From contig NZ_AGTS01000071.1 in assembly GCF_000238595.1 (NCBI RefSeq), positions 1-64,000 on the forward strand: 64,000 bases of DNA. The letters are read 5' to 3'. Position 1 is the stretch's first letter; each line of letters opens with the position of its first letter. This stretch comes from Acidovorax sp. NO-1 (GTDB lineage Bacteria; Pseudomonadota; Gammaproteobacteria; Burkholderiales; Burkholderiaceae_C). The translations under genes and the position numbers were made by a program. Shown in pieces: positions 1 through 9,423 of this stretch. The notes under the pieces are model-generated. The model searched no databases, was not told where the DNA came from, and worked only from the letters and a program-made list of their open reading frames with translations.

Positions 1-14
1 TTTTTTGTGGCATT

Positions 15-33
15 GCATCTGCGGTGCAGATGC
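15..33. repeat. Perfect 8-bp hairpin after the parvulin gene
   Basis: Arms GCATCTGC (15-22) and GCAGATGC (26-33) surround a GGT loop. It lies just beyond the stop codon of the minus-strand parvulin gene. On that strand it is followed by A residues rather than T residues, so it is not a classic intrinsic terminator. It may protect the mRNA 3' end. Confidence 0.45.
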
Positions 34-43
34 TCTGTGCAGA

Positions 44-829
44 TTACTCGACCTTGGCCTTGGCGCGCAGGTCTTCCTGGAATTTGGCCAGTTTTTGCTG
101 CTGCAATTGCTGGGCCACCTGGGGCTTCACTTCTTCCAGCTTGGGCAGTTCGGCCTGGCGCACATCGTCCAGGCGAATCACGTGCCAGCCAAACTGGCTC
201 TTCACAGGCGCCTCGGTCATCTTGCCCTTTTCGAGCTTGACGAGCGCTTCAGTGAACTCGCTCACGTAGCTGGCGGGATTGGCCCAGTCAAGGTCGCCAC
301 CCTTGGCGCCGGAGCCCGGGTCCTTGGATTGCTTCTTGGCGATGTCTTCAAACTTGGCGCCCTTCTTGATGGACGCGATGATCGCTTTTGCGTCGGCTTC
401 CTTTTCCACCAGGATGTGGCTGGCCTTGTATTCCTTGCCACTGTTGGCGGCAACGAATTTGTCGTACTCGGCCTGGATTTCGGCATCGGTCACCGGGTTT
501 GTCTTCTGGTAGTCAGCAAACAGCTCGCGGATGAGGATGGTCTGGCGGGCCAGCTCCATTTGCGCCTTGTAATCGGCCGATGCTTCCAGGCCACGCTTTT
601 GCGCTTCCTGCATGAAGATCTCGCGGGCGATGACTTCTTCCTTGATCTGGCCTTCGATGTCCGGCGTCACAGGGCGGCCCGAACGCTCCACTTGCTGCTT
701 GAGCGCTTCGACACGTTCCTTGGGAACGGCCTTGCCATTGACGATGGCGACATTCTGGGCGGAAACGGGCAGGGCCAACGTGCCCAGCACGGCAGCGGCC
801 ACGAGGCCGGACAGGAGCTGTTTCTTCAT
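44..829 (-). CDS. Parvulin-type peptidylprolyl isomerase, periplasmic (PpiC/SurA-like)
   Basis: This 261-residue protein catalyses cis-trans isomerisation of prolyl bonds and probably acts as a folding factor in the periplasm. Residues 1-24 form a Sec signal peptide (MKKQ, a hydrophobic stretch, then PVSAQ). The rotamase domain covers about residues 133-225 and carries the family signatures SHILV, a GGDLDW segment and FGWHVIRL. An N-terminal helical region, as in SurA-like chaperones, precedes it, and the C-terminus is a charged Gln/Lys-rich helix. It is the most downstream gene of a minus-strand run with bolA and yciB, about 65 bp after bolA. The start at 829 gives the signal peptide directly. 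Confidence is high for the family, moderate for the client proteins. Confidence 0.93.
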   Translation of the reverse strand: MKKQLLSGLVAAAVLGTLALPVSAQNVAIVNGKAVPKERVEALKQQVERSGRPVTPDIEGQIKEEVIAREIFMQEAQKRGLEASADYKAQMELARQTILIRELFADYQKTNPVTDAEIQAEYDKFVAANSGKEYKASHILVEKEADAKAIIASIKKGAKFEDIAKKQSKDPGSGAKGGDLDWANPASYVSEFTEALVKLEKGKMTEAPVKSQFGWHVIRLDDVRQAELPKLEEVKPQVAQQLQQQKLAKFQEDLRAKAKVE

Positions 830-895
830 GCGAAATCCAAAAAAAGAGGGGTTGTATGCCAGCTGAGATCCGGCAGCTGTGGAGTTGGGGCCGGT

Positions 896-1156
896 TCAGA
901 GAACTTCAATGGCGAGGGCGTGAACGCCTTGGTCAATAAATTCTTGCAGCGCATCATACACAAGGCGGTGCTGCGCGACGCGGGGCTTGCCTGTAAACAA
1001 AGGTGACGAAATGCGGACCCGGAAATGGGTGCCAAAACCGGTGCCATTGGCCCCGGCATGGCCTGCGTGGGCGGCGCTTTCGTCAAGCACCTCCAGGGCG
1101 GTGGGTGCAAGACGGTCCGCCAGGGTCTGGTGCATTTGCTGGGCGAGGGTGTTCAT
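896..1156 (-). CDS. bolA: BolA family protein
   Basis: An 86-residue BolA-fold protein. BolA proteins bind monothiol glutaredoxins and [2Fe-2S] clusters and some act as DNA-binding regulators of envelope and biofilm genes. The conserved core FRVRISSPLF, then KPRVAQHRLVYDAL, and the closing IDQGVHALAIEVL segment match the family, including the invariant His of the RH motif. A longer open frame runs upstream to 1312, but the start at 1156 (MNTLAQ) gives the normal length and avoids overlap with yciB, whose stop is at 1170. The yciB-bolA-parvulin order suggests one transcript. Confidence 0.9.
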   Translation of the reverse strand: MNTLAQQMHQTLADRLAPTALEVLDESAAHAGHAGANGTGFGTHFRVRISSPLFTGKPRVAQHRLVYDALQEFIDQGVHALAIEVL

Positions 1157-1169
1157 GTGATGTGGTCCT

Positions 1170-1718
1170 TCAGGCTGCAGGCTCGTCGCCTTCGTCGCCC
1201 TTGATATGGGGCGCCACATAGATGCCCTGGCCCACCAGGAAGACCAGCGGGAAGGCGTAGCCCCAGAGCTTGAAATCGACCCAGGCCTCGGTGCTGAAGT
1301 TGACGACCACATAGGCGTTGATGGCCGACATGAACGCGCAATACACGATCCAGGCGACGTTTAGCCGGTGCCACACGCCCTCCGGCAGCGTCAGCTGGCT
1401 GCCCAGAAGCATCTTCAGGAAGTTCTTCTTCATGACCCACACGGCCACAGCCAGCGCCAGGGCCATGGCGCCGTACAGCACGGTGGGTTTCCATTTGATG
1501 AAGCGGTCGTCCTGCAGCACCAGCGTGAGGGTGCCAAACAGCAGGATCAGCACCAGGGTGACCTTGTGCATGGTCTGCAGACGCCGGTCGATCGCGTAAA
1601 TGAGGCCCATCTGTACCACGGTGGCCGCCATGAGCACCGCCGTGCCCACATAGATGCCGTAGAACTTGTAGGCCCCGAAGAACAGCAGGATGGGAAAGAA
1701 GTCGATCAGGATTTTCAT
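1170..1718 (-). CDS. yciB: Inner membrane septation protein YciB
   Basis: A 182-residue polytopic inner membrane protein of the YciB/IspZ (septation protein A) family, which links cell elongation, division and envelope synthesis. The N-terminus [14 protein letters not shown] followed by [12 protein letters not shown] is diagnostic. Five hydrophobic segments can be seen, and residues around [11 protein letters not shown] and [12 protein letters not shown] match the conserved central region. The gene precedes bolA by 13 bp and follows msrB by about 25 bp on the same strand, so the five genes selO-msrB-yciB-bolA-parvulin may be co-transcribed. Confidence 0.93.
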   Translation of the reverse strand: MKILIDFFPILLFFGAYKFYGIYVGTAVLMAATVVQMGLIYAIDRRLQTMHKVTLVLILLFGTLTLVLQDDRFIKWKPTVLYGAMALALAVAVWVMKKNFLKMLLGSQLTLPEGVWHRLNVAWIVYCAFMSAINAYVVVNFSTEAWVDFKLWGYAFPLVFLVGQGIYVAPHIKGDEGDEPAA

Positions 1719-1742
1719 GGGTTCAGGGGCGGGTCTCGGGGC

Positions 1743-2156
1743 TCAGTCCTTGCCGGACTCGAAATCCAGCGAGGCCGAGTTCATGCAGTAGCGAAGGCCG
1801 GTGGGCGCGGGGCCATCGTCAAAGACATGGCCCAGGTGGGCCCCGCATTGTGCACACACCGTCTCGGTGCGGACCATGCCATGGCTGCGGTCCACGATCT
1901 CTGTGATGGCACCGGGGATGGCTTCGGAGAAACTGGGCCAGCCGCAGCCGGCGTCAAACTTGGTCACCGAATCGAACAATTTCGCACCGCAGCAAATGCA
2001 GTGGTAGCTGCCATCGGCCCAGTGGGCTTCGAATTTGCCGGTGAAAGGGCGTTCGGTGGCGGCGTGGCGTGTCACCTGCAGGGCGGCGGGCTCGGCGCCC
2101 TTGTCCTTGAGGATGGCTTGCCATTCGGCATCGGATTTCTGAACGGGGTAGGTCAT
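1743..2156 (-). CDS. msrB: Peptide-methionine (R)-S-oxide reductase MsrB
   Basis: This 137-residue enzyme reduces the R epimer of methionine sulfoxide in damaged proteins using thioredoxin. Two structural zinc CxxC pairs are visible (CICC and CAQC), and the catalytic Cys sits in RYCMNSASL near the C-terminus. The GCGWPSF and GHVFDDGP motifs are also present. Length is normal for a free-standing cytosolic MsrB. The start codon overlaps the selO stop by four bases (ATGA, 2153-2156), which indicates translational coupling with SelO, itself implicated in redox protection. Confidence 0.96.
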   Translation of the reverse strand: MTYPVQKSDAEWQAILKDKGAEPAALQVTRHAATERPFTGKFEAHWADGSYHCICCGAKLFDSVTKFDAGCGWPSFSEAIPGAITEIVDRSHGMVRTETVCAQCGAHLGHVFDDGPAPTGLRYCMNSASLDFESGKD

Positions 2157-3637
2157 GATGAGCAGCTGATCTCGATGGAGGAGGCCCAGTCGGGCGGGAA
2201 GGCTGCGTAGGCGTCGTGCCCGGGGTGCTCTTCAAAAGGGCGCTCCAGCAGCCGCTGCAGGGTTCGGAGTTCACCGAAATCGCCAAGTTTCGCGGCGCGG
2301 ATGGCCTGCTCGCCCAGGTGGTTGCGCAATACAAACTTGGGATTGGTATTGAGCATAAAATTGGCCGCCAGCGCTTTACCATCAAGCGCCAACAGCTCTG
2401 AATATGATAGCATCCAGTCGTCAAATGCGGAACGGTCGGCGAACAGGTCGCGCACCAGCTCGAAGTCACTTGTCTGCACCGCGTGCGACAGGCGGCGCCA
2501 GAAGATGGTGTAGTCCACCCCGTTCTGGGCCAGCAGCACCAGGATGCCGTCGATCAGTTCTGCGTCTTGCTCGCGCGCCTGGGCCAGCCCGAGTTTGCTG
2601 CGCATGCGGGCCATGAACGCTTCCGGGAAGACGGTTTTGTAGGACTCCAGGGCAGCTTTTGCCAGCTCCGGGTCGCCGATCAGCGGCAACAAGGCCTGCG
2701 CCAGGCAGAACAGGTTCCAGTACGCCACATTGGGCTGGCGGTTGTAGGCATAGCGGCCCTGGTGGTCGCTGTGGTTGCACACATGGCCGGGCATAAAGGC
2801 GTCCAGAAACTGGAAAGGGCCGTAGTCGATCGTCAGGCCCAGGATGCTCATGTTGTCGGTGTTCATCACCCCATGGCAAAAGCCCACGGCCTGCCACTGT
2901 GCCATCAGGTGTGCGGTGCGTTCGCTCACGGCCTGTAGCAGGGCGGCATACGCGTTGCCGCCGAAGTCGCGGGTGTCCCGGCATTCGGGGTAATAGCGGT
3001 TGATAACGTAGTCGGCCAGGGTCTTGAGCTGTGCTTGCAGGTCGTTGGCTGCAAAGTGCTCGAAATGGCCAAAGCGCACAAAGCTGGGGGCCACCCGCGT
3101 CACTACGGAGGCCGTCTCCACCTCTTCGCGGCGCACGGGTGCGGGCGAACCGGTGATGCACAGTGCGCGCGATGTCGGAATGCCCAGGCCATGCATGGCC
3201 TCGCTGCACAAAAATTCGCGGATGCTGGAGCGCAGCACAGCGCGCCCGTCGCCCATGCGGGAGTAGGGGGTGCGGCCAGCGCCCTTGAGCTGGATTTCCA
3301 GGCCCGCAGCGGTCTCGCCCAGCAAGATGGCGCGGCCATCACCCAGTTGGCCAGCCCACACGCCGAACTGGTGGCCGCTGTAGACGCTGGCCAGGGGCCG
3401 TGAGCCTGCAAGCAGCGTATTGCCGGTGAAGGCTTGCAGAGCTGCGTCCCGCTGCAGCCAGTCTGCGTCCAGGCCGATCAGCTGTGCAACGGCAGTGCTG
3501 GTGCCCACCCAGTGGGGGGCGGGTAGCGGAGTGGGGCGCAGTTCGGTGAAAAAGTCCGGTCCCAGGGCGGCAAATCCGTGCTTCCAGGCCAGGCCGATAT
3601 CGGCGGTGGGGGTCACGCTTTCGGCGGGCAGGTTCAT
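2153..3637 (-). CDS. selO: Protein adenylyltransferase SelO (YdiU family)
   Basis: A 494-residue SelO-family pseudokinase-fold enzyme that transfers AMP to Ser/Thr/Tyr of target proteins, mainly in redox homeostasis. Visible motifs are SVYSGHQFG, the [17 protein letters not shown] segment, the [13 protein letters not shown] catalytic region and the IDYGPF metal-binding region. The start at 3637 (MNLPAE) was preferred over 3691 because it fits family length. Residues about 409-427, from MLSYS to AANF, are encoded by a copy of the dispersed hairpin repeat of this genome, inserted without breaking the frame just before the conserved NPKFVLRN motif. The stop overlaps the msrB start. Confidence 0.93.
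   Translation of the reverse strand: MNLPAESVTPTADIGLAWKHGFAALGPDFFTELRPTPLPAPHWVGTSTAVAQLIGLDADWLQRDAALQAFTGNTLLAGSRPLASVYSGHQFGVWAGQLGDGRAILLGETAAGLEIQLKGAGRTPYSRMGDGRAVLRSSIREFLCSEAMHGLGIPTSRALCITGSPAPVRREEVETASVVTRVAPSFVRFGHFEHFAANDLQAQLKTLADYVINRYYPECRDTRDFGGNAYAALLQAVSERTAHLMAQWQAVGFCHGVMNTDNMSILGLTIDYGPFQFLDAFMPGHVCNHSDHQGRYAYNRQPNVAYWNLFCLAQALLPLIGDPELAKAALESYKTVFPEAFMARMRSKLGLAQAREQDAELIDGILVLLAQNGVDYTIFWRRLSHAVQTSDFELVRDLFADRSAFDDWMLSYSELLALDGKALAANFMLNTNPKFVLRNHLGEQAIRAAKLGDFGELRTLQRLLERPFEEHPGHDAYAAFPPDWASSIEISCSS
2357..2413 (-). repeat. Dispersed hairpin repeat, copy inside selO
   Basis: On the coding strand of selO this stretch runs from GATGCTATC to CCAATTTTATG. It aligns nearly base for base with the intergenic copy at 29411-29475, including the core GCGCTT, GATGGTA, AAGCGC. 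It is read in frame as part of SelO. Confidence 0.85.
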
Positions 3638-3699
3638 GGGTGGATTGTCTCGCACCCCGGATGCCCCGGCGCTTGCAGGGCCTTGGACCACGGCCCGGC

Positions 3700-4749
3700 C
3701 TATGCGGCCTGGGTAGAGCCTTGGCCTTCGGCCTCAGGGTACAGCACCTGCGCGCGGTACTGGCCCGGCGGGAGGCCAAACCAGCGCTTGCAGGCCCGAA
3801 ACAGGTTGCTCTGGTCGGCAAAGCCCAGCAGGTCGGCCACCTCGGCCAGGCTTCGGCGCTCGTCGCTGAGGTACTGGCGTGCCAGTTCACAGCGGGTGTC
3901 GTCCAGCAACTGCTGGTAGCTGACGGATTCGGCCTGCAGGCGCCGCTGCAGCGTGCGGTCCGTCAGGTGCAGGCGCGCGGCCACGTCTTCGCGGCGGGGC
4001 TCGCACCGGTGCAGGATGCGGGCTACCTCGGTGCGCACGCGTGTGCTGGTGAGAGACTGGCCCAGGTGGTCCAGTTCGGTCTCTACCAGCCGCTCGTGCA
4101 GGGCCCACAGGCTGGGGTTGTGTGTGGGGATGTCGGCCCGCAGATCGGCCTCGGCCAGCAAAAACCGGTTGGCTGCCTGCCCGAAGCGGGGCAGCATGCC
4201 AAACGCCACATGGTAGGGCGCCTCACCGGTAGCGGCGGGTTGTGGCGTGGTCAGCTCCACAGCCAGAGGGCGAAGCTCCCGGCGTGTGAGCCAGCAGCAC
4301 AGCGTGAACAGTGTGAGCAGGGCGTATTCGACACGCTGGCGCGGAATGGGGCGGGTGGCGCCGATGTGCGCGATGGAGATCCAGTAGCCGCGTGCATCGT
4401 GATCCAGCGCGAAGGTGGTGCAGTCCGAGATCACCGCCATATGGCGCGTGAGGTGCTGAAAACCCACCAGCAGGTTGGGGCCGGACGCCAGCGCGTAGCC
4501 CACCACATCCACATTGCCGTAGCGCGCCGTGAGCTGCGGGCACAGCCCCAGCGCCACCTTGCCCGAACGTGCCACCGCCAGCTCCCACAGGCGGCTGATC
4601 TTGTCCACGTCCACACGGGTTTGTGGCAGTTGCAGCGCCGTCAGATCGATGCCCGCTTCGGCGCATAACTCGGCAGCAGGCAAGCCTTCGGCGGCCATCA
4701 TGTCGGTGATGCCGCGCACCCAGGCGGCAGAGCTTGTGCGGGGAGTCAT
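3700..4749 (-). CDS. AraC-family transcriptional regulator (arabinose-binding-like N-terminus)
   Basis: A 349-residue regulator with the OruR/ArgR-type layout: an N-terminal ligand-sensing domain (about residues 20-210) and a C-terminal double helix-turn-helix AraC domain (about 240-335). The second helix-turn-helix is clear in [20 protein letters not shown] followed by KRWFG.PPGQYR, and the first in [17 protein letters not shown]. It is divergent from the carboxylesterase gene starting at 4944, with 194 bp between them, so it probably controls that esterase and itself. The inducer cannot be read from the sequence. Confidence 0.92.
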   Translation of the reverse strand: MTPRTSSAAWVRGITDMMAAEGLPAAELCAEAGIDLTALQLPQTRVDVDKISRLWELAVARSGKVALGLCPQLTARYGNVDVVGYALASGPNLLVGFQHLTRHMAVISDCTTFALDHDARGYWISIAHIGATRPIPRQRVEYALLTLFTLCCWLTRRELRPLAVELTTPQPAATGEAPYHVAFGMLPRFGQAANRFLLAEADLRADIPTHNPSLWALHERLVETELDHLGQSLTSTRVRTEVARILHRCEPRREDVAARLHLTDRTLQRRLQAESVSYQQLLDDTRCELARQYLSDERRSLAEVADLLGFADQSNLFRACKRWFGLPPGQYRAQVLYPEAEGQGSTQAA

Positions 4750-4943
4750 GGGGTGGCGAATGGAAGAAATGGCGGATCAGGGTTTACGCGCGGTGGTGGC
4801 CTGAAGTCAGTGTTTTGGCAAGGTTGCGATAGTAGCCAAACGCCACCTGGTTCCCACAATCGCCTCCGAGGTTGTGCCCTGCCCGTAGTGTGACTGCAGA
4901 TAGAGGCCCGACCCATTCCTGAAAACCCCCAAGGAGACAAGAC

Positions 4944-6650
4944 ATGGTCGATTCGCGCTGGCGGTTGCAATGGTTGGGAGCGGTGTTTTCGGCCGCAGCA
5001 ATGGTGGGCTGCGGCGGTGGTTCCGGCTCTGCGCCCGAGGTGCGCGAGACGGTGTACGGCACCTTGCGCGGTGTGGACGACAGTGCGGTGACCGGCACCT
5101 ACGCATGGAAAGGTGTTCCGTTTGCCACGCCACCCGTGGGCGAGCTGCGCTGGCAACCGCCCGCAGCCCCGGCCGCTTGGTCCGGAGAGCGTGACGCCAC
5201 ACGTTTTGGCAGTGCCTGCCTGCAAATGGGCCGCATCTACGGCCCCGGTGCCAACAACCGGTTTGACAACACGATTGGCGAGACCCTGGGCACGCCGGTA
5301 GGCAGCGAAGACTGCCTGACCCTCAATGTCTGGCGTCCGGCCACCTCGCAAGAGAAGCTGCCTGTGCTGTTGTTCCTGCATGGCGGCAGTGCCATCTCGG
5401 GCTATACAGCCGATCCCGTCTACGACGGCGCTGCGCTGGCACGGTCTGCCAACGCCGTGGTGGTCACGGCCAACTACCGGCTCGACGTTCTGGGCTACTT
5501 CCAGATGCCGCCACTGCACACCGGCACGCAGCCCTATACCGGGAACTACGCGCTGCTCGACAACGTGCAGGCACTTCGCTTCATCCAGAACAACATTGCC
5601 AGCTTTGGCGGCAATGCGGGCAATGTCACGCTGATGGGGCAGTCCGCAGGCGCCATCAACGCGCTGGCGCTGCTGGTCGCGCCCCAGGCCGCGGGGTTGT
5701 TCCACAAGCTCGTACCGGTCAGTGGCGGAATTTCGCTGGCGACTAACCTGCCGCCCGGTTCGATTCCCACGCTCAACCCGTCCTCCCGGTACACCGGGCA
5801 GGCGGGCTTGCTGCTGGCGCATCTGGCGCTGGCCGATGGCCTGGCGCCTGCGCTTGCCGATGCACAGGCGCTCGTTGCGGGATGGACCCCTGCCCAGGTA
5901 GCCAGCTACCTGCGTGGCAAGGACGCGCGGGTAGTGCTGCAGACGGTGCTCAAGAACGGGCTCACGGGCTCGGGCCCCATCCCTGATGGCGTGGTGGTGC
6001 CCGCGGACCCGATCGCCGAAATGGGCGCTGGCCGCTATCACAAGGTGCCCGTGCTGTCTGGCTACACGGGCGAGGAGGGGAAGCTGTTTGCGCCTTTCCT
6101 GGCGCTGCTGGGCGGCAAGCCGGGCATGAAGATCTCCGACGCCGAGCGCTTTGTGATGATGCAGAACTTCAACCCCGATGGCCCCACCATACTCACGGCC
6201 GGCGACATCCTGGATGCCTCTTACCTGCCGGTCACGGCGCCCGGCACGGGCTACAACGCGCGCACCCGGCTGCTGGGCAGTGTGTTCATCGATCCGAGCC
6301 GCGACAACCTGCTCAATACCCTTCGCAGTCAGCAATCCACGGTATGGAGCTACCAGTTCAACTGGGCCCAGCAACCGGCGCCCTGGAACGATGTGTACGG
6401 AGCGGCGCATGCGTTTGACCTGCCGTTCCTGTTCGGCAACTTTGGACCTTCGGTCTTTGCCAAGGCCACCAACAGCACGGCCAATCAGCCTGGCCGACAG
6501 GCGCTGTCGCGCGCGATGATGGACACCATGCGGGCCTTTGTGCACACGGGCAACCCGAACAACGCAACGGTCAACCAAAACTGGACGCCGTGGCCCAGTC
6601 GGCTCATGTTCGACGCCGACCAGAAGGCCGTGCGCCTGAGCGTGCAGTGA
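4944..6650 (+). CDS. Type B carboxylesterase, lipoprotein
   Basis: A 568-residue alpha/beta-hydrolase of the carboxylesterase/lipase family (cholinesterase-like fold). The N-terminus is a lipoprotein signal peptide with lipobox AMVGC, the lipidated Cys being residue 23, so the enzyme is likely anchored in the outer membrane or exposed. The nucleophile is Ser234 in GQSAGA, the oxyanion-hole region is FLHGGS, and EDCLTLNVWRP is the family signature. A strong ribosome site (AAGGAGA) lies 7 bp before the ATG. It stands alone, with the AraC regulator divergent upstream and a Crp-type gene convergent downstream. The natural ester is unknown. Confidence 0.93.
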   Translation: MVDSRWRLQWLGAVFSAAAMVGCGGGSGSAPEVRETVYGTLRGVDDSAVTGTYAWKGVPFATPPVGELRWQPPAAPAAWSGERDATRFGSACLQMGRIYGPGANNRFDNTIGETLGTPVGSEDCLTLNVWRPATSQEKLPVLLFLHGGSAISGYTADPVYDGAALARSANAVVVTANYRLDVLGYFQMPPLHTGTQPYTGNYALLDNVQALRFIQNNIASFGGNAGNVTLMGQSAGAINALALLVAPQAAGLFHKLVPVSGGISLATNLPPGSIPTLNPSSRYTGQAGLLLAHLALADGLAPALADAQALVAGWTPAQVASYLRGKDARVVLQTVLKNGLTGSGPIPDGVVVPADPIAEMGAGRYHKVPVLSGYTGEEGKLFAPFLALLGGKPGMKISDAERFVMMQNFNPDGPTILTAGDILDASYLPVTAPGTGYNARTRLLGSVFIDPSRDNLLNTLRSQQSTVWSYQFNWAQQPAPWNDVYGAAHAFDLPFLFGNFGPSVFAKATNSTANQPGRQALSRAMMDTMRAFVHTGNPNNATVNQNWTPWPSRLMFDADQKAVRLSVQ

Positions 6651-6690
6651 GAGGGACGAGGGTGAACGTGTTTGTGCACTCTGCGGTGCG

Positions 6691-7377
6691 TCAGCGTGCC
6701 GCCGTGGCGGCGAGGTACGCGTTCAGCGCGTCGTCGTCCACGATGGCCACGCGGCCGAAGTCCAGCGACACGATGCCCCGGCCCTCCAGCACGCGCAGCA
6801 CCTTGTTCACCGTCTGGCGTGACAGGCCCACGAGCTGGCCGAGTTCGTCCTGCGTGAGGTTCAGCCGCCGCGTGCTGCGCCAGAACAGGCGGCTCAGGTA
6901 CAGCGCCACCCGGTGCTCGGGGGATTGCGTGCGCCCGGCCTCGATGATCGTCATGGCCTGGCCCAGCCGCATGTTCAGGTGCTGCACCAGAAACTGGTTG
7001 AAGCCCAGGCTGGTCTCGCGCAGCGTGGCAAACAGGGGCAGCGGCAGGCACAGTAGCGTGGTGGGGCGCAGCGCGATTACGTGGTATCGACGCGGCTCTG
7101 GCTTCATGGCCGAGCCCTCGCCAAACCATTCGCCATCAGGTACGCCGATGAACGCTGAGGCGCGGCCCTGGCTGGCAGGGCTTTGCAGCATCACCAGGCC
7201 CGAGAGCACTGCGTGCCAGCCTTGCACGGCGCTGCCTGCCGGCAGCATGACCGAGCCCTTGTCGGCGTGCTGTGTGGACACCTCGCTGCGCAGCCTCTCC
7301 TGCAGGGCCACGGAAACCCCTGCAAACCAGGGCTGGGCTTCGATGAAACGCAGTGGGGGCGGGGCGGGGCTGAGCAT
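6691..7377 (-). CDS. Crp/Fnr-family transcriptional regulator
   Basis: A 228-residue regulator with an N-terminal cyclic-nucleotide-binding-like beta-barrel (about residues 20-125) and a C-terminal winged helix (about 150-220). The recognition helix lies in DELGQLVGLSRQTVNKVLRV, as in Crp/Fnr proteins. The Fnr cysteines are absent, so it is not an oxygen-sensing Fe-S protein. The open frame extends to 7590, but the start at 7377 (MLSPAP) gives normal family length and leaves the divergent promoter region free. Its divergent partner is the acyl-CoA synthetase gene at 7593, a likely target. Confidence 0.88.
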   Translation of the reverse strand: MLSPAPPPLRFIEAQPWFAGVSVALQERLRSEVSTQHADKGSVMLPAGSAVQGWHAVLSGLVMLQSPASQGRASAFIGVPDGEWFGEGSAMKPEPRRYHVIALRPTTLLCLPLPLFATLRETSLGFNQFLVQHLNMRLGQAMTIIEAGRTQSPEHRVALYLSRLFWRSTRRLNLTQDELGQLVGLSRQTVNKVLRVLEGRGIVSLDFGRVAIVDDDALNAYLAATAAR

Positions 7378-7592
7378 GGGCGTGATTGTCGCTCCTGGGC
7401 TTGGTACGTTCAGGGTATTCCCTTGCCCTTTGTCAACGGGACGACAGGTGTTGGCAGCCAAGCCGCACACGCGCACACTGAACCCTGTCATGGGAGCAGA
7501 TGCGGTAGGGCCGCGTGTCCCGGGAGACACCACGGAACAGCACACAGCGCTACGATGACTGTTCCATCCACTACAACATTCAAGGAGCACCC

Positions 7593-9236
7593 ATGCTGGG
7601 CCTGATGCAGAGCCAACCGTTGCTGATTTCGTCGCTGATCGAGTTCGCAGAGCGCCACCATGGCGACGCTGAAATCGTTTCCCGACGTGTCGAGGGCGAC
7701 ATCCATCGCTACACGTACCGCGATCTGGGGGCGCGTGCTCGGCGGCTGGCCAATGCCCTGGACGAGCTCAAGCTGCAGTTCAGTGACCGTGTGGCCACGC
7801 TGGCCTGGAACGGCTACCGCCACATGGAGATGTACTTTGGCGTGAGCGGCTCGGGCCGGGTGCTGCACACCGTGAACCCGCGCCTGCACCCGGACCAGAT
7901 CGCATGGATCATGAACCACGCCGAAGACCAGGTGCTGTGTTTTGACATGACTTTCCTGCCCCTGGTGCAGGCCGTACATTCCCGGTGCCCCACGGTGAAG
8001 AAGTGAGTCGCTCTGTGCGATGCCGACAAGCTGCCTGCGGATTCCGGCATCCCTGGCCTCACAAGCTACGAAGCCTGGATCGGCGCGCAGTCGCCGGACT
8101 ACGCCTGGCCCGATTTCGACGAGAACTCTGCATCCAGCATGTGCTACACCAGCGGCACCACGGGCAACCCCAAGGCCGCGCTGTACAGCCACCGCTCCAC
8201 CACGCTGCATGCTTACGCCGCCGCACTGCCTGACGTGATGTGCCTTTCAGCCCGCGACGCCGTGCTGCCCGTGGTGCCCATGTTCCACGTCAACGCCTGG
8301 GGCATCCCATACTCTGCCGCGCTCACGGGCTGCAAGCTGGTGTTCCCCGGCCCGGCGATGGACGGCAAATCCATCTACGAACTGATCGAATCCGAGAAGG
8401 TCACCTACGCCGCTGGCGTGCCCACCGTGTGGCAGATGATGCTGGGGCACATGAAGCCGGCGGGCCTGAAGTTCTCCACGCTGCGCCGTACCGTCATCGG
8501 TGGCTCGGCCTGCCCGCCCGCCATGATCCACGCCTTCAAGGAAGACTACGGCGTGGAGGTTCTGCATGCGTGGGGCATGACCGAGATGAGCCCGCTGGGA
8601 ACGCTGTGCACCCTGAAGAACAAGCATCTGGCCATGTCCAAGGACGATCAGATGAAGATCCTGCAAAAGCAGGGGCGCGCCATCTATGGCGTGGACATGA
8701 AGATTGTGGGTGGTGACGGCAACGAGCTGCCCTGGGACGGCAAGACCTATGGCGACCTGCTCGTCAGGGGGCCGTGGATTGTGGACAGCTATTTCAAGGG
8801 CGAGGGCGGCAATCCGCTCGTCAAGGATGCGCAGGGCCGTGGCTGGTTCCCCACGGGCGATGTGGCCACGATTGACGCCGACGGTTTCATGCAGATCACC
8901 GACCGCAGCAAGGATGTGATCAAGTCCGGCGGCGAATGGATCAGCTCCATCGATATCGAAAACATTGCCATGGCGCATCCTTCCATTGCAATGGCCGCCT
9001 GCGTCGGCATGCCCCACCCAAAGTGGGATGAGCGCCCGATTGTTGCGGTGGTCAAGCGCCCCGGTACGGAAGTCACGCGCGACGAACTGCTGGCGTTTTA
9101 CGACGGCAAAACCGCCAAGTGGCAGATCCCCGATGACGTGGTGTTTGTGGAAGCCATTCCGCTGGGGGCGACCGGCAAGATGCTCAAGACCAAACTGCGC
9201 GAGCAGCTCAAGGGCTACAAGCTTCCGGGCTTGTGA
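7593..9236 (+). pseudogene. Acyl-CoA synthetase (AMP-forming), interrupted by one in-frame TGA
   Basis: The reading frame from 7593 to 9236 would encode a 547-residue long- or medium-chain fatty-acid CoA ligase. One TGA at 8004-8006 (codon 138) interrupts it. Frame and homology continue unbroken after the stop (VALCDADKLP, then the AMP-binding signature YTSGTTGNPK at about 8142, and the [25 protein letters not shown] and TGKMLK motifs). Homologues I recall carry Trp at this place, so TGG to TGA is the simplest change. A good ribosome site (AAGGAG) precedes the ATG. As read, the product is a 137-residue fragment, with a possible restart at 8139. It lies directly upstream of the LIV-type transporter. 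The stop may be a true mutation or a sequence error. Confidence 0.85.
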
Positions 9237-9423
9237 TCACGGTGGAGCACAGCAGGTGATGGATTGCATTTCACGGCCGTTTCTGTGCTCTGCCCCAGGC
9301 TGGGGCGCGCTCGGGGGAGCGTGGGTCCAGTCACGTGTGCGACGCTGCTAGGGGCAATCCCTGAGCATCGCTTTGTTGCAACGCGGTACGCTGCGTTGTG
9401 TCGATTTACAAGGAGACAAGACC

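Noticed and set aside
15-33. Hairpin after the parvulin gene as an intrinsic terminator
   Set aside because: On the transcribed strand it is followed by A residues, not T residues, so the terminator rule is not met.
4746-6578. A 610-codon minus-strand open frame opposite the carboxylesterase
   Set aside because: It is antisense to a gene with full catalytic motifs, has Arg/His-rich shadow composition and no recognisable domain.
8004-8006. TGA in the acyl-CoA synthetase as selenocysteine or reassigned Trp
   Set aside because: No SECIS-like hairpin was evident right after the TGA, the family has no Cys/Sec there, and other genes in the window use TGA as a normal stop.
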